The translations under genes and the position numbers were made by a program. This document shows, piece by piece, positions 1 through 7,055 of a stretch of 9,535 nucleotides of DNA (its first letter is position 1; each line of letters starts with the position of its first letter). A model generated the notes under the pieces. That model was not told where the DNA came from. It made no database searches and saw nothing but the letters and a program-made list of their open reading frames with translations. Location of the stretch: the NCBI GenBank assembly GCA_002351795.1, contig DEHG01000100.1, forward strand, positions 1,369-10,903, read 5' to 3'. The stretch is from Ruminococcaceae bacterium UBA2806. GTDB taxonomy: Bacteria; Bacillota; Clostridia; Oscillospirales; Acutalibacteraceae.

Positions 1-324
1 AACGATCTTACTCAGATGACATTCGGCTTCAGCCGTGATGACTCTGGTAAGTTCCTTGAGGCATACTATGATGCTAAGATCTTTGAGAACGATCCGTTCG
101 CTAAGCTCGATCAGGTTGGCGTAGGTTCACTCATGAAGACAGCTCTTACACTTGGTAAGGCTACACGTCCTGAGCTTCACTGCGGTATCTGCGGCGAGCA
201 CGGCGGCGACCCGTCTTCTGTTGAGTTCTGCCATAAGATCGGTCTGGATTATGTATCCTGCTCACCGTTCAGAGTTCCGATCGCTCGTCTGGCTGCTGCT
301 CAGGCTGCTATCAACGAAGGCTGA
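1..324 (+). CDS. ppdK: Pyruvate phosphate dikinase, C-terminal end (5'-truncated by the window)
   Basis: This is the last 107 codons of pyruvate phosphate dikinase, which interconverts pyruvate + ATP + Pi and phosphoenolpyruvate + AMP + PPi in the cytoplasm; many anaerobes use it in glycolysis in place of, or beside, pyruvate kinase. The frame is open from base 1, so the start lies outside the window. The visible part is the end of the PEP/pyruvate-binding TIM barrel. It begins in the NDLTQMTFGFSRDD stretch typical of the family and contains the catalytic motif CGICGEHGGDP, whose second cysteine is at bases 190-192. That cysteine is 44 residues from the end counting itself, which matches Cys831 of the 874-residue Clostridium symbiosum enzyme. 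The downstream SCSPFRVPIARLAAAQA segment and the TGA stop at 322-324 are normal, so the end is intact. A terminator follows about 40 bases later, so this is the last gene of its transcript. Confidence 0.96.
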   Translation, partial: NDLTQMTFGFSRDDSGKFLEAYYDAKIFENDPFAKLDQVGVGSLMKTALTLGKATRPELHCGICGEHGGDPSSVEFCHKIGLDYVSCSPFRVPIARLAAAQAAINEG

Positions 325-364
325 TGCTTTAAACAAATATACAGTGATTAACTGATCAGATTAT

Positions 365-415
365 AACAAGCAGCTGTGAAAGAGTTTTTTGCAGCTGCTT
401 GTTTGTAATTTTTGT
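365..415 (+). terminator. Rho-independent terminator of ppdK
   Basis: A perfect 12-bp stem (AACAAGCAGCTG at 365-376 with CAGCTGCTTGTT at 392-403) encloses a 15-base loop. It is followed by a T-rich stretch (TGTAATTTTTG). It sits 41 bases past the ppdK stop. A second, purely A/T hairpin (TTGTATA/TATACAA, 436-451, then six Ts) lies just beyond and may reinforce it. Confidence 0.8.
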
Positions 416-506
416 AAATAAATTATACTGATTTTTTGTATATTTATACAATTTTTTATAATCTGGAAAAAAAAGCCTTTATTTATGGTTTTATTTGAAA
501 TTATTC

Positions 507-535
507 TTGACTAAAGAAATAAAATAAGCTAAAAT
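507..535 (+). promoter_or_regulatory. Sigma-A-type promoter of the surface-protein gene
   Basis: The -35 is TTGACT at 507-512, the spacer is 17 bases, and the -10 is TAAAAT at 530-535. Transcription should begin near 542, giving a leader of about 93 bases. Hexamers and spacing are both near consensus. The next gene starts at 635 and nothing else on this strand lies between. The same TAAAAT -10 with a 17-base spacer is seen at the other end of the window (9479-9507). Confidence 0.7.
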
Positions 536-545
536 AGAAACAGTT

Positions 546-600
546 AAGATTTTGATCGGCTGTTTTGTGATTCCGATTAGATAATGTCGGTCTGAATCTT
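546..600 (+). promoter_or_regulatory. Possible folded leader upstream of the surface-protein gene
   Basis: AAGATT (546-551) can pair with AATCTT (595-600), closing a domain of about 55 bases. Inside it GATCGG (554-559) pairs with CCGATT (573-578). The CCGA of that right arm can instead pair with TCGG at 587-590, so two hairpins exclude each other. No known riboswitch class is recognised and the stems are short. The ribosome binding site GGAGGA (620-625), 9 bases before the ATG, lies outside the folded part. Confidence 0.25.
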
Positions 601-634
601 ATATATTCTATATTTTAATGGAGGAATTATAGTT

Positions 635-2182
635 ATGAAAATGCTCAAGAAATTTGCAGCAGTTGCTATAAGTTCCGCATTGATCATGAGTTTTGCCGGT
701 ATTCAGGCATCAGCAACCAGTAGTGACTATCTCGATGAGTATATCAAAGCTGAGATCACTACTGATAAGGAAACTTATGAGGACAATGAGAACATTACAG
801 CAACACTCAAGGTTACTAACCAAGGCGAAAAGCTTCTGAAGAACCTTAAACTCGATCAGATCGCTCCCGAAGGATATACCGTTGTAAAAGACAAGGGTAC
901 TAATGCTGACGGTCTGAAGCTGGACGAATTCACCCCTGGACAGGAAGCAGAGGTTGTCGTTGAGTACGAGAAGGTACAGGAGAGCAGCAAGCCTCAGGAA
1001 AGCAGTAAACCGCAGGAGAGCAGCAAGCCTCAGGAAAGCAGCAAGCCTTCAACAGTATCAACTGCTTCTAAGACAACTGCTGCAACAACTCCTGCAACCA
1101 CAACAACATCAACTCCTGTTGATTCACCCAAGACAGGCGACGGTACAATGGCGGTTGCAGTTATCTTTGTTGTAGCTGCATCACTTGTACTTGCTGTTCT
1201 TTGCTTCAAGAAGAAGAAGGGCAAGGAGATACTTTCAATCGCTCTCTGCCTTAGTGTTGCAGGTGCGTTTGCTTCCGTAGCAGGTTTTGATGCATTCGCT
1301 GCTGATCCTGAAGAGGGTGAGCCTGCTCCGGCAGAAAAAACTACTGTAACAAAAGAAGTTGGATACTGTATTGAAACAGTTTCAGCAACAGCTGAGCAGT
1401 TTGGCAAGCAGGTAGTTATCAATGCCAAGATTGATTTCAATGTTGATGAAGAATTCGTTCCTATCAGCGGTATTGTATATAACAGCAATAATGAACCTCT
1501 CAGCGGTGTAACTGTAACTGTTTATGATTCAGAGGGTAATGCATTATTAACAGGAATAACAGTAGACGGTACATATGAACTTGATATCAGGTACAGAGGT
1601 ACTCCTGAAAACTTTACAGTAACATTTGAAAAGGAAGGCTATGATCCTGTTACAAAGGCTATCGTTGACGTACAGGAGCCCAGAGTAGTTAATACAAAGT
1701 TTACAAAGACTGAAGAAGAAGTTTCAAAGATGTATGCTCAGTGCTTTGTTATCGATCCTGTAGTTTCCAAATATGGTGAAGGTGAGATCGACGAGTATGG
1801 ACTCAGACTTGAAGTAAACGAAGATGCTATTATTAATAAGGTCGGCGTTTATATGTATCAGGAAAGCGGTTCCTGGAGAAGAACAATAGCATTTACAGGT
1901 GATAATATTACTTCTGCTTATGCATATCCTTATGTAGGAGCTAAAGATACTGTTATGTATGATTATAACAATGCATCTATTAACAGATTTGAGATCTCAA
2001 AAGGTTTAGACGGCATCTACAGCATAAGCGGATCATATTCTGCAAGACTTGCAGATCTTGCGGATAAAAACGGTAATTACCTTACACTCAGATCAAAGAA
2101 TATTGTAGGTAAGAATGTAACTATCTTCATAGAGGGTCAGAATAGTCTCGACGACATGAAGGCTTGGCTTTTAGCTGAATAA
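635..2182 (+). CDS. Secreted modular surface protein with an internal sortase-like motif
   Basis: This is a 515-residue exported protein of unknown function. Regions in order: signal peptide (1-28, lysines, hydrophobic core, ASA); a beta-rich domain (about 32-113) resembling DUF11/Ig-like adhesin modules; four QESSKP repeats (115-138); a Ser/Thr/Pro linker (139-163) typical of cell-wall spacers; SPKTGD (164-169), a plausible sortase motif lacking the usual leucine; a membrane helix (172-191) and KKKKGK tail (192-197). A normal wall-anchored protein would stop there. This one continues into a second hydrophobic segment (198-222) ending AFAAD, like another signal peptide, then a SpaA/carboxypeptidase-regulatory-like beta-sandwich (about 276-356, from ISGIVYN) and an unrecognised region of about 155 residues. 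There is no second sorting motif. GGAGGA lies 9 bases before the first ATG; the second ATG (codon 3) is less well placed. It is a single-gene unit with its own promoter and terminator. Adhesion or structural display is inferred; no enzymatic motif is seen. Confidence 0.8.
   Translation: MKMLKKFAAVAISSALIMSFAGIQASATSSDYLDEYIKAEITTDKETYEDNENITATLKVTNQGEKLLKNLKLDQIAPEGYTVVKDKGTNADGLKLDEFTPGQEAEVVVEYEKVQESSKPQESSKPQESSKPQESSKPSTVSTASKTTAATTPATTTTSTPVDSPKTGDGTMAVAVIFVVAASLVLAVLCFKKKKGKEILSIALCLSVAGAFASVAGFDAFAADPEEGEPAPAEKTTVTKEVGYCIETVSATAEQFGKQVVINAKIDFNVDEEFVPISGIVYNSNNEPLSGVTVTVYDSEGNALLTGITVDGTYELDIRYRGTPENFTVTFEKEGYDPVTKAIVDVQEPRVVNTKFTKTEEEVSKMYAQCFVIDPVVSKYGEGEIDEYGLRLEVNEDAIINKVGVYMYQESGSWRRTIAFTGDNITSAYAYPYVGAKDTVMYDYNNASINRFEISKGLDGIYSISGSYSARLADLADKNGNYLTLRSKNIVGKNVTIFIEGQNSLDDMKAWLLAE
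977..1048 (+). repeat. Four tandem 18-bp repeats encoding QESSKP
   Basis: Four in-frame units start at 977, 995, 1013 and 1031 and encode residues 115-138. Units 1 and 3 are identical (CAGGAGAGCAGCAAGCCT). Units 2 and 4 share CAGGAA in place of CAGGAG, and unit 2 has other synonymous changes. This suggests duplication of a 36-bp pair. Such repeats form an extended spacer and can vary in number between strains. Confidence 0.9.
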
Positions 2183-2216
2183 TTCATACGATTCGTTGAA
2201 ACAGATATGAATGATT

Positions 2217-2250
2217 GGCTGCTGCACTGTTATGGTGCGGCAGCCTTTTT
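2217..2250 (+). terminator. Rho-independent terminator of the surface-protein gene
   Basis: An 11-bp GC-rich stem (GGCTGCTGCAC at 2217-2227 with GTGCGGCAGCC at 2235-2245, one G-T wobble) encloses a 7-base loop and is followed by TTTTT. It lies 34 bases after the stop at 2182. The T tract is on the plus side, so it serves the plus-strand gene, which converges with aspS. Confidence 0.88.
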
Positions 2251-2297
2251 GTATTATCCGCACGATCAGGCGGTAAATTTTTTCTTTATATAATAGA

Positions 2298-2331
2298 TTC
2301 AGGCGTACAGAATAAAAACTGCACGCCTGAA
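2298..2331 (-). terminator. Probable terminator hairpin of the hisS-aspS operon
   Basis: TTCAGGCGT (2298-2306) pairs perfectly with ACGCCTGAA (2323-2331), and after one mismatch three more pairs extend the stem to an A-rich loop. It starts 6 bases past the aspS stop. In the minus direction the following sequence is only moderately T-rich (TCTATTATA), so termination may be weak or the hairpin may mainly protect the 3' end. Confidence 0.5.
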
Positions 2332-2337
2332 ATTCTG

Positions 2338-4119
2338 TTATTCTGTTTTTACGACCGCAATGCCAAGATCAGTAAGCTGAACTGCATCAACATCGGCGGG
2401 TGCATTTGTCATAGGTTCGCTTGCATTCTGAACTTTCGGGAATGCAACTACATCACGCAGGGTAGGAGCCTTTACCATCTGCATTACCAGTCTGTCAAGA
2501 CCGATACCCATTCCGCCGTGGGGCGGTGCGCCGTATTTAAAGGCGTCCATAAGGAAGCCGAACTTTCTGTAGGCTTCTTCATCGCTAAGCCCCAGCATTT
2601 CAAACATCTTTTTCTGAAGATCTGGGTTTGTAATACGGATAGATCCGCTGGAAAGCTCTATACCGTTGAGGACCATATCATAAGCCTTAGCGTAGACCTC
2701 GCCCTTGCTGCCGTCAAGCTTGTCAAGGCAATCGTCTGTAGGTGAGGTAAAGGGGTGGTGCATAGCGATCCATTCGCCGCTTTCCTTGTCAAATTCAAAG
2801 AAGGGGAATTTTACTACCCAGAGGAAATTGAAGCCGTCAGCGATAATACCAAGCTTCTTAGCTGCCTCTGTACGGACTGCTCCGAGAGTCGGAAGAACTG
2901 TATTATCGTCAGTATCAGCGACAATGAATACTACATCTCCCTTTTCAGCGCCAGCGGTTCTGAGGATAGCCTGCATCTCATCGTCGGTCATGAATTTTGC
3001 AAAGCTTGAAGCTATGCCGTCGTCATTCATTCTTATCCATGCAAGACCCTTTGCGCCGATACCTCTTACAAATTCGGTAAGCTTGTCTATCTCTTTTCTC
3101 GTATAAGTTTTTACAGCGCCCTTTGCGGTGATACCTCTTACAGAACCGCCGCCTTCTATTGCGCTCTTGAATACGCCGAAGCCGCAGCTTTTAACATCAG
3201 CGGTAAGATCAAAGATCTCCATGCCGAAACGTGTATCAGGCTTATCCGAGCCGAAACGCTCCATTACCTCATTGTATGTATAGCGGGGGAAGGGGGTAGG
3301 GATGTCGATATCAAGAACATCCTTGAAAACCCTTTTAATGTAACCCTCACCGATCTCAAGAATATCCTCCATATCAACAAAGGACATTTCAAGGTCGATC
3401 TGAGTGAATTCGGGCTGTCTGTCCGCACGGAGATCCTCGTCACGGAAACAGCGTGCTATCTGCATATATCTGTCAAAGCCTGCAACCATGCACAGCTGCT
3501 TGTACATTTGCGGTGACTGAGGAAGAGCATAGAATGAACCCTTGTGTATTCTTGACGGAACGAGGAAGTCTCTTGCGCCTTCTGGAGTTGATTTGATGAG
3601 CATAGGTGTTTCAAGCTCAATAAAACCGTTTTCGTCGAAATAGTCTCTTGTTACCTTTGCGACCTTGTGGCGAAGAAGGAGGTTATTCTGAAGCTGAGGT
3701 CTTCTCAGATCAAGGTAGCGGTATTTAAGTCTTGTAAGCTCGGCAGTCTTGCAGTCGTCGACTATCTCAAAGGGCGGGGTCTCGGATTCGCCTAAAACGC
3801 GAAGCTCTGTTACCTCAATTTCAATATCGCCAGTAGGGATATCCTTGTTTTTGCTGCTGCGTTCTCTTACCTTTCCGACTGCGGCAAGAACAAATTCACT
3901 GCGGACGGTAAACGCCTTTTCAAAAACAGCTCTGTCTGTATTGTCGTCAAAGGCAAGCTGAACTATGCCTGTTCTGTCACGAAGGTCAATAAAGATAAGC
4001 TGACCAAGGTCACGCTGACGCTGAGTCCAGCCGCATACGGTGACGGTTTCTCCGATATTATCTGCACGAAGCTCACCGCAGTAGCAGCTTCGTTTAAGTC
4101 CTGTTAAAAATTCTGCCAT
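2338..4119 (-). CDS. aspS: Aspartyl-tRNA synthetase (class II)
   Basis: This cytoplasmic enzyme charges tRNA(Asp) with aspartate using ATP. At 593 residues it is full length for the bacterial type. The N-terminal OB-fold anticodon-binding domain covers about 1-110 (VCGWTQRQRDLG, IFIDLRDRTG). Class II motif 1 is near 165-174 (GFIELETPML). The aspartate pocket has QSPQ (201-204). Motif 2 is RCFRDED (223-229). A bacterial GAD insertion domain follows at about 290-430. The MHHPFTSP loop is at 453-460, motif 3 is GMGIGLDRLVM (536-546), and the end has the bacterial LRDVVAFPK (554-562). The OB-fold has Leu after RQRD (residue 38), as I recall for discriminating bacterial AspRS, where non-discriminating enzymes have His; this is from memory. 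It is the second gene after hisS, 14 bases away. Its ribosome binding site, AAAGGAG (4129-4135), overlaps the hisS stop codon, 9 bases from the ATG, so the two are probably translated together. Confidence 0.97.
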   Translation of the reverse strand: MAEFLTGLKRSCYCGELRADNIGETVTVCGWTQRQRDLGQLIFIDLRDRTGIVQLAFDDNTDRAVFEKAFTVRSEFVLAAVGKVRERSSKNKDIPTGDIEIEVTELRVLGESETPPFEIVDDCKTAELTRLKYRYLDLRRPQLQNNLLLRHKVAKVTRDYFDENGFIELETPMLIKSTPEGARDFLVPSRIHKGSFYALPQSPQMYKQLCMVAGFDRYMQIARCFRDEDLRADRQPEFTQIDLEMSFVDMEDILEIGEGYIKRVFKDVLDIDIPTPFPRYTYNEVMERFGSDKPDTRFGMEIFDLTADVKSCGFGVFKSAIEGGGSVRGITAKGAVKTYTRKEIDKLTEFVRGIGAKGLAWIRMNDDGIASSFAKFMTDDEMQAILRTAGAEKGDVVFIVADTDDNTVLPTLGAVRTEAAKKLGIIADGFNFLWVVKFPFFEFDKESGEWIAMHHPFTSPTDDCLDKLDGSKGEVYAKAYDMVLNGIELSSGSIRITNPDLQKKMFEMLGLSDEEAYRKFGFLMDAFKYGAPPHGGMGIGLDRLVMQMVKAPTLRDVVAFPKVQNASEPMTNAPADVDAVQLTDLGIAVVKTE

Positions 4120-4128
4120 TGTAAAAAA

Positions 4129-4135
4129 CTCCTTT
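4129..4135 (-). promoter_or_regulatory. aspS ribosome binding site overlapping the hisS stop codon
   Basis: On the minus strand the hisS TAA runs directly into AAGGAG (TAAAGGAG), 9 bases before the aspS ATG. This fixes the aspS start and shows tight coupling of the two synthetase genes. Confidence 0.8.
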
Positions 4136-5447
4136 ATTCTTCAATGCTCAGACCGAGTTTTTCCATTAATGTGTCATTTGCGCCGTTTACGTAGATGGAG
4201 AAGAAACGGTCATAGAAATTCTCGTCGAGCGGTACTTCCTTTTCTGTGCCTGTAAGCATATTTTTAATTTTAGCCTTGTTGCTGTCGATCTCGTCATCGC
4301 CAAGCACCATGCTGAACTTAGCCTTTATTTTGTTGGCGTATTTCATCTGAGGCATAAGCTTTCTGCCGACAATATCACATTCCGCAATAAGTGAAGCGTT
4401 TCTTATACCTTCGGTAAGCTCAAATGCCTTGCGCTTTCCCTTTTCGCTTATTCCTGCAATGTAGATATCGCAGGCAGGGGGAAGTTCAAGCTCAACGCCC
4501 TGCTTTTCAAGGAGGATAAGCAGCCTCTCTATTCCCATGCCAAAGCCGAGAGACGGCGTAGGCTGACCGCCAAGCTCTTCGATAAGACCGTCATAGCGGC
4601 CGCCGCCGCATACAGTGCCGACCTCGGGGGCAACAAATTCAAAAACAGTCTTTGTATAATAATCAAGACCTCTTACAATTGTAGGATTGACCTTGTATTC
4701 AATGTTTACAGCGTCAAGACAGCTTTTTACGCCTTCAAAGTGACTGCTGCATTCCTCACAGATATAATCAAGAACTGTCGGCGCACCCTTTGCGATCTCG
4801 GCGCATTTCTTTTCCTTGCAGTCAAGTATACGCATGGGGTTTCTTTCAAGTCTTGAGTGGCAAGTCTCGCAAAGCTCTTCCTTGCGGGCGGAGAAATACT
4901 CTTTAAGAGCCTCATAGTATTTCGGTCTGCATTTCGGGCAGCCTATTGAATTTATTTCCAGACTGATATTCTTGACATCAAGTCTGTCAAAGATGGAATG
5001 TGCAGCACAGATAACTTCTGCATCTGCATACGGTGAAGAAGCGCCGTATGTTTCCATTCCGAACTGGTGAAATTCTCTTTGTCTGCCGAAATTTTTCTTT
5101 TCATAGCGGTAGCAGGCTGTGATATAGTAAAGCTTTATCGGAAAGCCGGCAGCAAAAAGCTTGTGTTCAAGCATAGCTCTTGCAGCGCCTGCCGTTCCCT
5201 CAGGTTTAAGCGACAGGCTGTCGCCGCCCTTTGTATCGAATGTGTACATTTCTTTTTGCACGATATCTGTGGTATCACCTACAGAACGGTTAAAAAGAAC
5301 GGTATGTTCAAAAACAGGTGTGCGGATCTCCTTGAATCCGTAGGACTGAGCCTGTCCACGCATTATATCCTCAACAAACTGCCATTTATAGCTGTCAGCG
5401 GGGAGGATATCTTCTGCGCCGTAGACTTTATTTGTAATAAGTTCCAT
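4134..5447 (-). CDS. hisS: Histidyl-tRNA synthetase (class II), cysteine-rich form
   Basis: This cytoplasmic enzyme charges tRNA(His) with histidine. At 437 residues it is full length. Motif 1 is around 37-47 (GFKEIRTPVFE). SLKPEGT (78-84) belongs to the ATP/histidine site. Motif 2 covers about 113-130 (RYEKKNFGRQREFHQFG). The histidine-specific motifs are RGLDYYTKTVFEF (259-271), whose Arg259 has the same number as the catalytic arginine of the E. coli enzyme, and CGGGRYDGL (280-288). Motif 3 is GFGMGIERL (301-309). The anticodon-binding domain follows from about 325. The insertion between motif 2 and the histidine motif carries four cysteine pairs (170/173, 193/196, 210/215, 230/233), which suggests bound metal; the E. 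coli protein lacks most of these. It is first in the operon with aspS. The ATG is preceded by AAAGGAAG, and the upstream promoter leaves about 47 bases of leader. Confidence 0.97.
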   Translation of the reverse strand: MELITNKVYGAEDILPADSYKWQFVEDIMRGQAQSYGFKEIRTPVFEHTVLFNRSVGDTTDIVQKEMYTFDTKGGDSLSLKPEGTAGAARAMLEHKLFAAGFPIKLYYITACYRYEKKNFGRQREFHQFGMETYGASSPYADAEVICAAHSIFDRLDVKNISLEINSIGCPKCRPKYYEALKEYFSARKEELCETCHSRLERNPMRILDCKEKKCAEIAKGAPTVLDYICEECSSHFEGVKSCLDAVNIEYKVNPTIVRGLDYYTKTVFEFVAPEVGTVCGGGRYDGLIEELGGQPTPSLGFGMGIERLLILLEKQGVELELPPACDIYIAGISEKGKRKAFELTEGIRNASLIAECDIVGRKLMPQMKYANKIKAKFSMVLGDDEIDSNKAKIKNMLTGTEKEVPLDENFYDRFFSIYVNGANDTLMEKLGLSIEE

Positions 5448-5500
5448 TTCATTCTTCCTTTCAATCTTTCAATTCATATGCCTGAGCGGCGTTAACAATT

Positions 5501-5529
5501 ATTATACATTATTCAGTCCTAAAAATCAA
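5501..5529 (-). promoter_or_regulatory. Promoter of the hisS-aspS operon
   Basis: Read on the minus strand: -35 TTGATT (5529-5524), a 17-base spacer, and a consensus -10 TATAAT (5506-5501). The start should fall near 5494, giving a leader of only about 47 bases. That is too short for a T-box riboswitch, and no AGGGTGGNACCGCG-like T-box core is present between 5448 and 5697. Confidence 0.75.
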
Positions 5530-5587
5530 CCTGCGGGAGTATCTTTATCATGGAATTTCACTTTCACTTTTAAATCGGGTATTGAAG

Positions 5588-5685
5588 AGTGTAGGTCATG
5601 CAGGTCATTTAATAAAGTTCCCTATAGAGCTTTTTAAATAATTTGCCCATAGCGATTTATTTATATGACTTACATGACCTACATT
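5588..5685. repeat. ~98-bp imperfect palindrome with four AGGTCAT-like half-sites
   Basis: The arms are TGTAGGTCATGCAGGTCAT (5590-5608) and ATGACTTACATGACCTACA (5665-5683), complementary over 19 positions with two mismatches. Each arm holds two direct AGGTCAT-type units about 9 bases apart. The stem continues inward with A/T pairs (AATAAA at 5611-5616 region with TTTATT at 5656-5661 region). On the minus strand the interior contains two related segments, CGCTATGGGCAAATTATTTA (5655-5636) and CTCTATAGGGAACTTTATTA (5630-5611). It fills the gap between the sensor-kinase stop (5698) and the hisS promoter. There is no T tract on either side, so it is not a standard terminator. A small non-autonomous repeat element or a multi-site operator are both possible. 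Confidence 0.6.
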
Positions 5686-5697
5686 AGCCAGTAGATT

Positions 5698-7053
5698 TTA
5701 TTTGCATTTCACGGATGATGTTTCAAGATCTACCGAAACGCTGAATTTATCGTCGGCACAGTCAAATGTAACATTGCCGCTGTAGCGTTTTACGACCATT
5801 TTCAGCGAATACAGCCCGAAACCGTGATGCTTTTTATCCTTTTTTGTTGTCAGTGGAATGTCTCCGCTGAACTCGATCTTGTGATCCACGGGATTTGTTA
5901 TAAGAATAACGACGCAGCCGCCCTTATATACCGAATTGACAGTAATAAGCTTCTGCTCCACGGTATTCATTCTTCCGCAGGCTTCAATGGCATTATCAAG
6001 CGTATTTCCGAATATAACGCAAAGATCCGCAGGTTCTATCCTGTCGCCTGGTATGGTTCCTTCAAAACGGATGATCGTATTGCTCTTTTCAGCCCTGTTT
6101 TGCTTATCTGTTAGGAGAGCGTCAACTATTCCGCTTCCCGTATCATATTTTATCATTGCATTGTCAAGAGTCTTATCCAGCTGTTCAAGCATTTCAAGTG
6201 CTTCCTTGTTCCTGCCTTCCTCTATCAGCTTTTTCAGACCGATGCTCATATTCCTGTAATCATGCCTGAAACGTCTTATTTCCTGATTTGATGCGGATAA
6301 CGCTTCATATTGTTTAAGCTGGATGCGAAGCTGCTTTTCAAATTCCTCGGAACGCTTTTTCATGCTTTTGTTGCTTACAGAATATGATATCAGCACAGGC
6401 ATTGCAATAATAACAAGGAAAATCATGGTATAAGCCACGATCCTGAGTATTTTCAGATGTCCTGTAGGGTTGTATGAATCTGAATGATTTGTAAGTATTA
6501 TCGAAAGCGTACAGCAGCATAACAAAAGCGCAAGCAGCAGTCTTTTAAGCCACATCGGAGTCCATTCTATAAGGTATCTTATCTTAGTACGCACAGATGT
6601 CACGCTTGCAATAATGCAGCAGGCAAAGGATACTACAGCAACAGACATTTCAAGCACTCTTGAACTGTCCCAATTAAATGAAAATATAGTTGCAACATAT
6701 GATGTCACAAGGGTATCAAGCAGAAACAAAAAGAAAAACGCAGATGCAAGACTAAGAAAGCGCAGATTTTTCATGCATATTTTCAGCGAGATTATCTCCG
6801 CCAGCATTATAAACATTATATAAAAAATATTCTGCTCCCATGTCAGAAAGAACATTACCGTAAACACGGGCACAAGCAGTAAACACCCTGCTATAGCCCG
6901 CCTGTGAGTGATGACAAACTCAGTAAATCTGTTTTTGAATTCTCTGTTTTTTACATTGCTGACAGTCTGACCGTCAAGTATATATTTTCCGATAAAAAAT
7001 GCAGAACAAAAGTATAAAAGAAGCTCAATAGCATTCAGGATTATTCTAAGCAT
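5698..7053 (-). CDS. AgrC-like sensor histidine kinase, seven-helix, GHKL type
   Basis: This is a membrane sensor kinase of the peptide-sensing HPK10/AgrC kind. About seven hydrophobic segments lie in the first 226 residues (roughly 5-25, 55-71, 76-93, 100-124, 134-152, 171-188, 204-226), with almost no extracellular domain. A short coiled-coil-like linker (about 230-258) leads to the phospho-acceptor box FRHDYRN with His264. The GHKL ATPase follows: N-box GNTLDNAIEAC (349-359) and G-box HHGFGLYSL (409-417). A separate D/F-box is not evident, as usual in this group. Two ATGs compete: one at 7059 overlaps the regulator stop (ATGA), but its GAGGG (7061-7065) is only 1 base away; the ATG at 7053 is 7 bases away and is chosen here (451 residues; 453 if 7059 is used). 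It follows the LytTR regulator in one transcript and presumably phosphorylates it. The ligand is unknown; no precursor peptide or AgrB-like protease is adjacent. Confidence 0.88.
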   Translation of the reverse strand: MLRIILNAIELLLYFCSAFFIGKYILDGQTVSNVKNREFKNRFTEFVITHRRAIAGCLLLVPVFTVMFFLTWEQNIFYIMFIMLAEIISLKICMKNLRFLSLASAFFFLFLLDTLVTSYVATIFSFNWDSSRVLEMSVAVVSFACCIIASVTSVRTKIRYLIEWTPMWLKRLLLALLLCCCTLSIILTNHSDSYNPTGHLKILRIVAYTMIFLVIIAMPVLISYSVSNKSMKKRSEEFEKQLRIQLKQYEALSASNQEIRRFRHDYRNMSIGLKKLIEEGRNKEALEMLEQLDKTLDNAMIKYDTGSGIVDALLTDKQNRAEKSNTIIRFEGTIPGDRIEPADLCVIFGNTLDNAIEACGRMNTVEQKLITVNSVYKGGCVVILITNPVDHKIEFSGDIPLTTKKDKKHHGFGLYSLKMVVKRYSGNVTFDCADDKFSVSVDLETSSVKCK

Positions 7054-7055
7054 AT

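Noticed and set aside
436..457. A/T-only perfect hairpin followed by six Ts
   Set aside because: As a separate terminator it is thermodynamically weak, and the GC-containing hairpin at 365-403 already ends ppdK; noted only as possible reinforcement.
1030..1488. 152-codon minus-strand open frame inside the surface-protein gene
   Set aside because: It is antisense to the Ser/Thr/Ala-rich coding region, has low-complexity Val/Ala composition and lacks a supporting ribosome binding site; a shadow of the real gene.
2215..2745. 176-codon plus-strand open frame opposite aspS
   Set aside because: It starts inside the terminator hairpin and runs antisense through the conserved 3' end of aspS; codon bias is explained by the synthetase.
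4727..4915. Arginine/lysine-rich minus-strand frame inside hisS
   Set aside because: It is an out-of-frame reading of the cysteine-rich hisS insertion, with no independent evidence.
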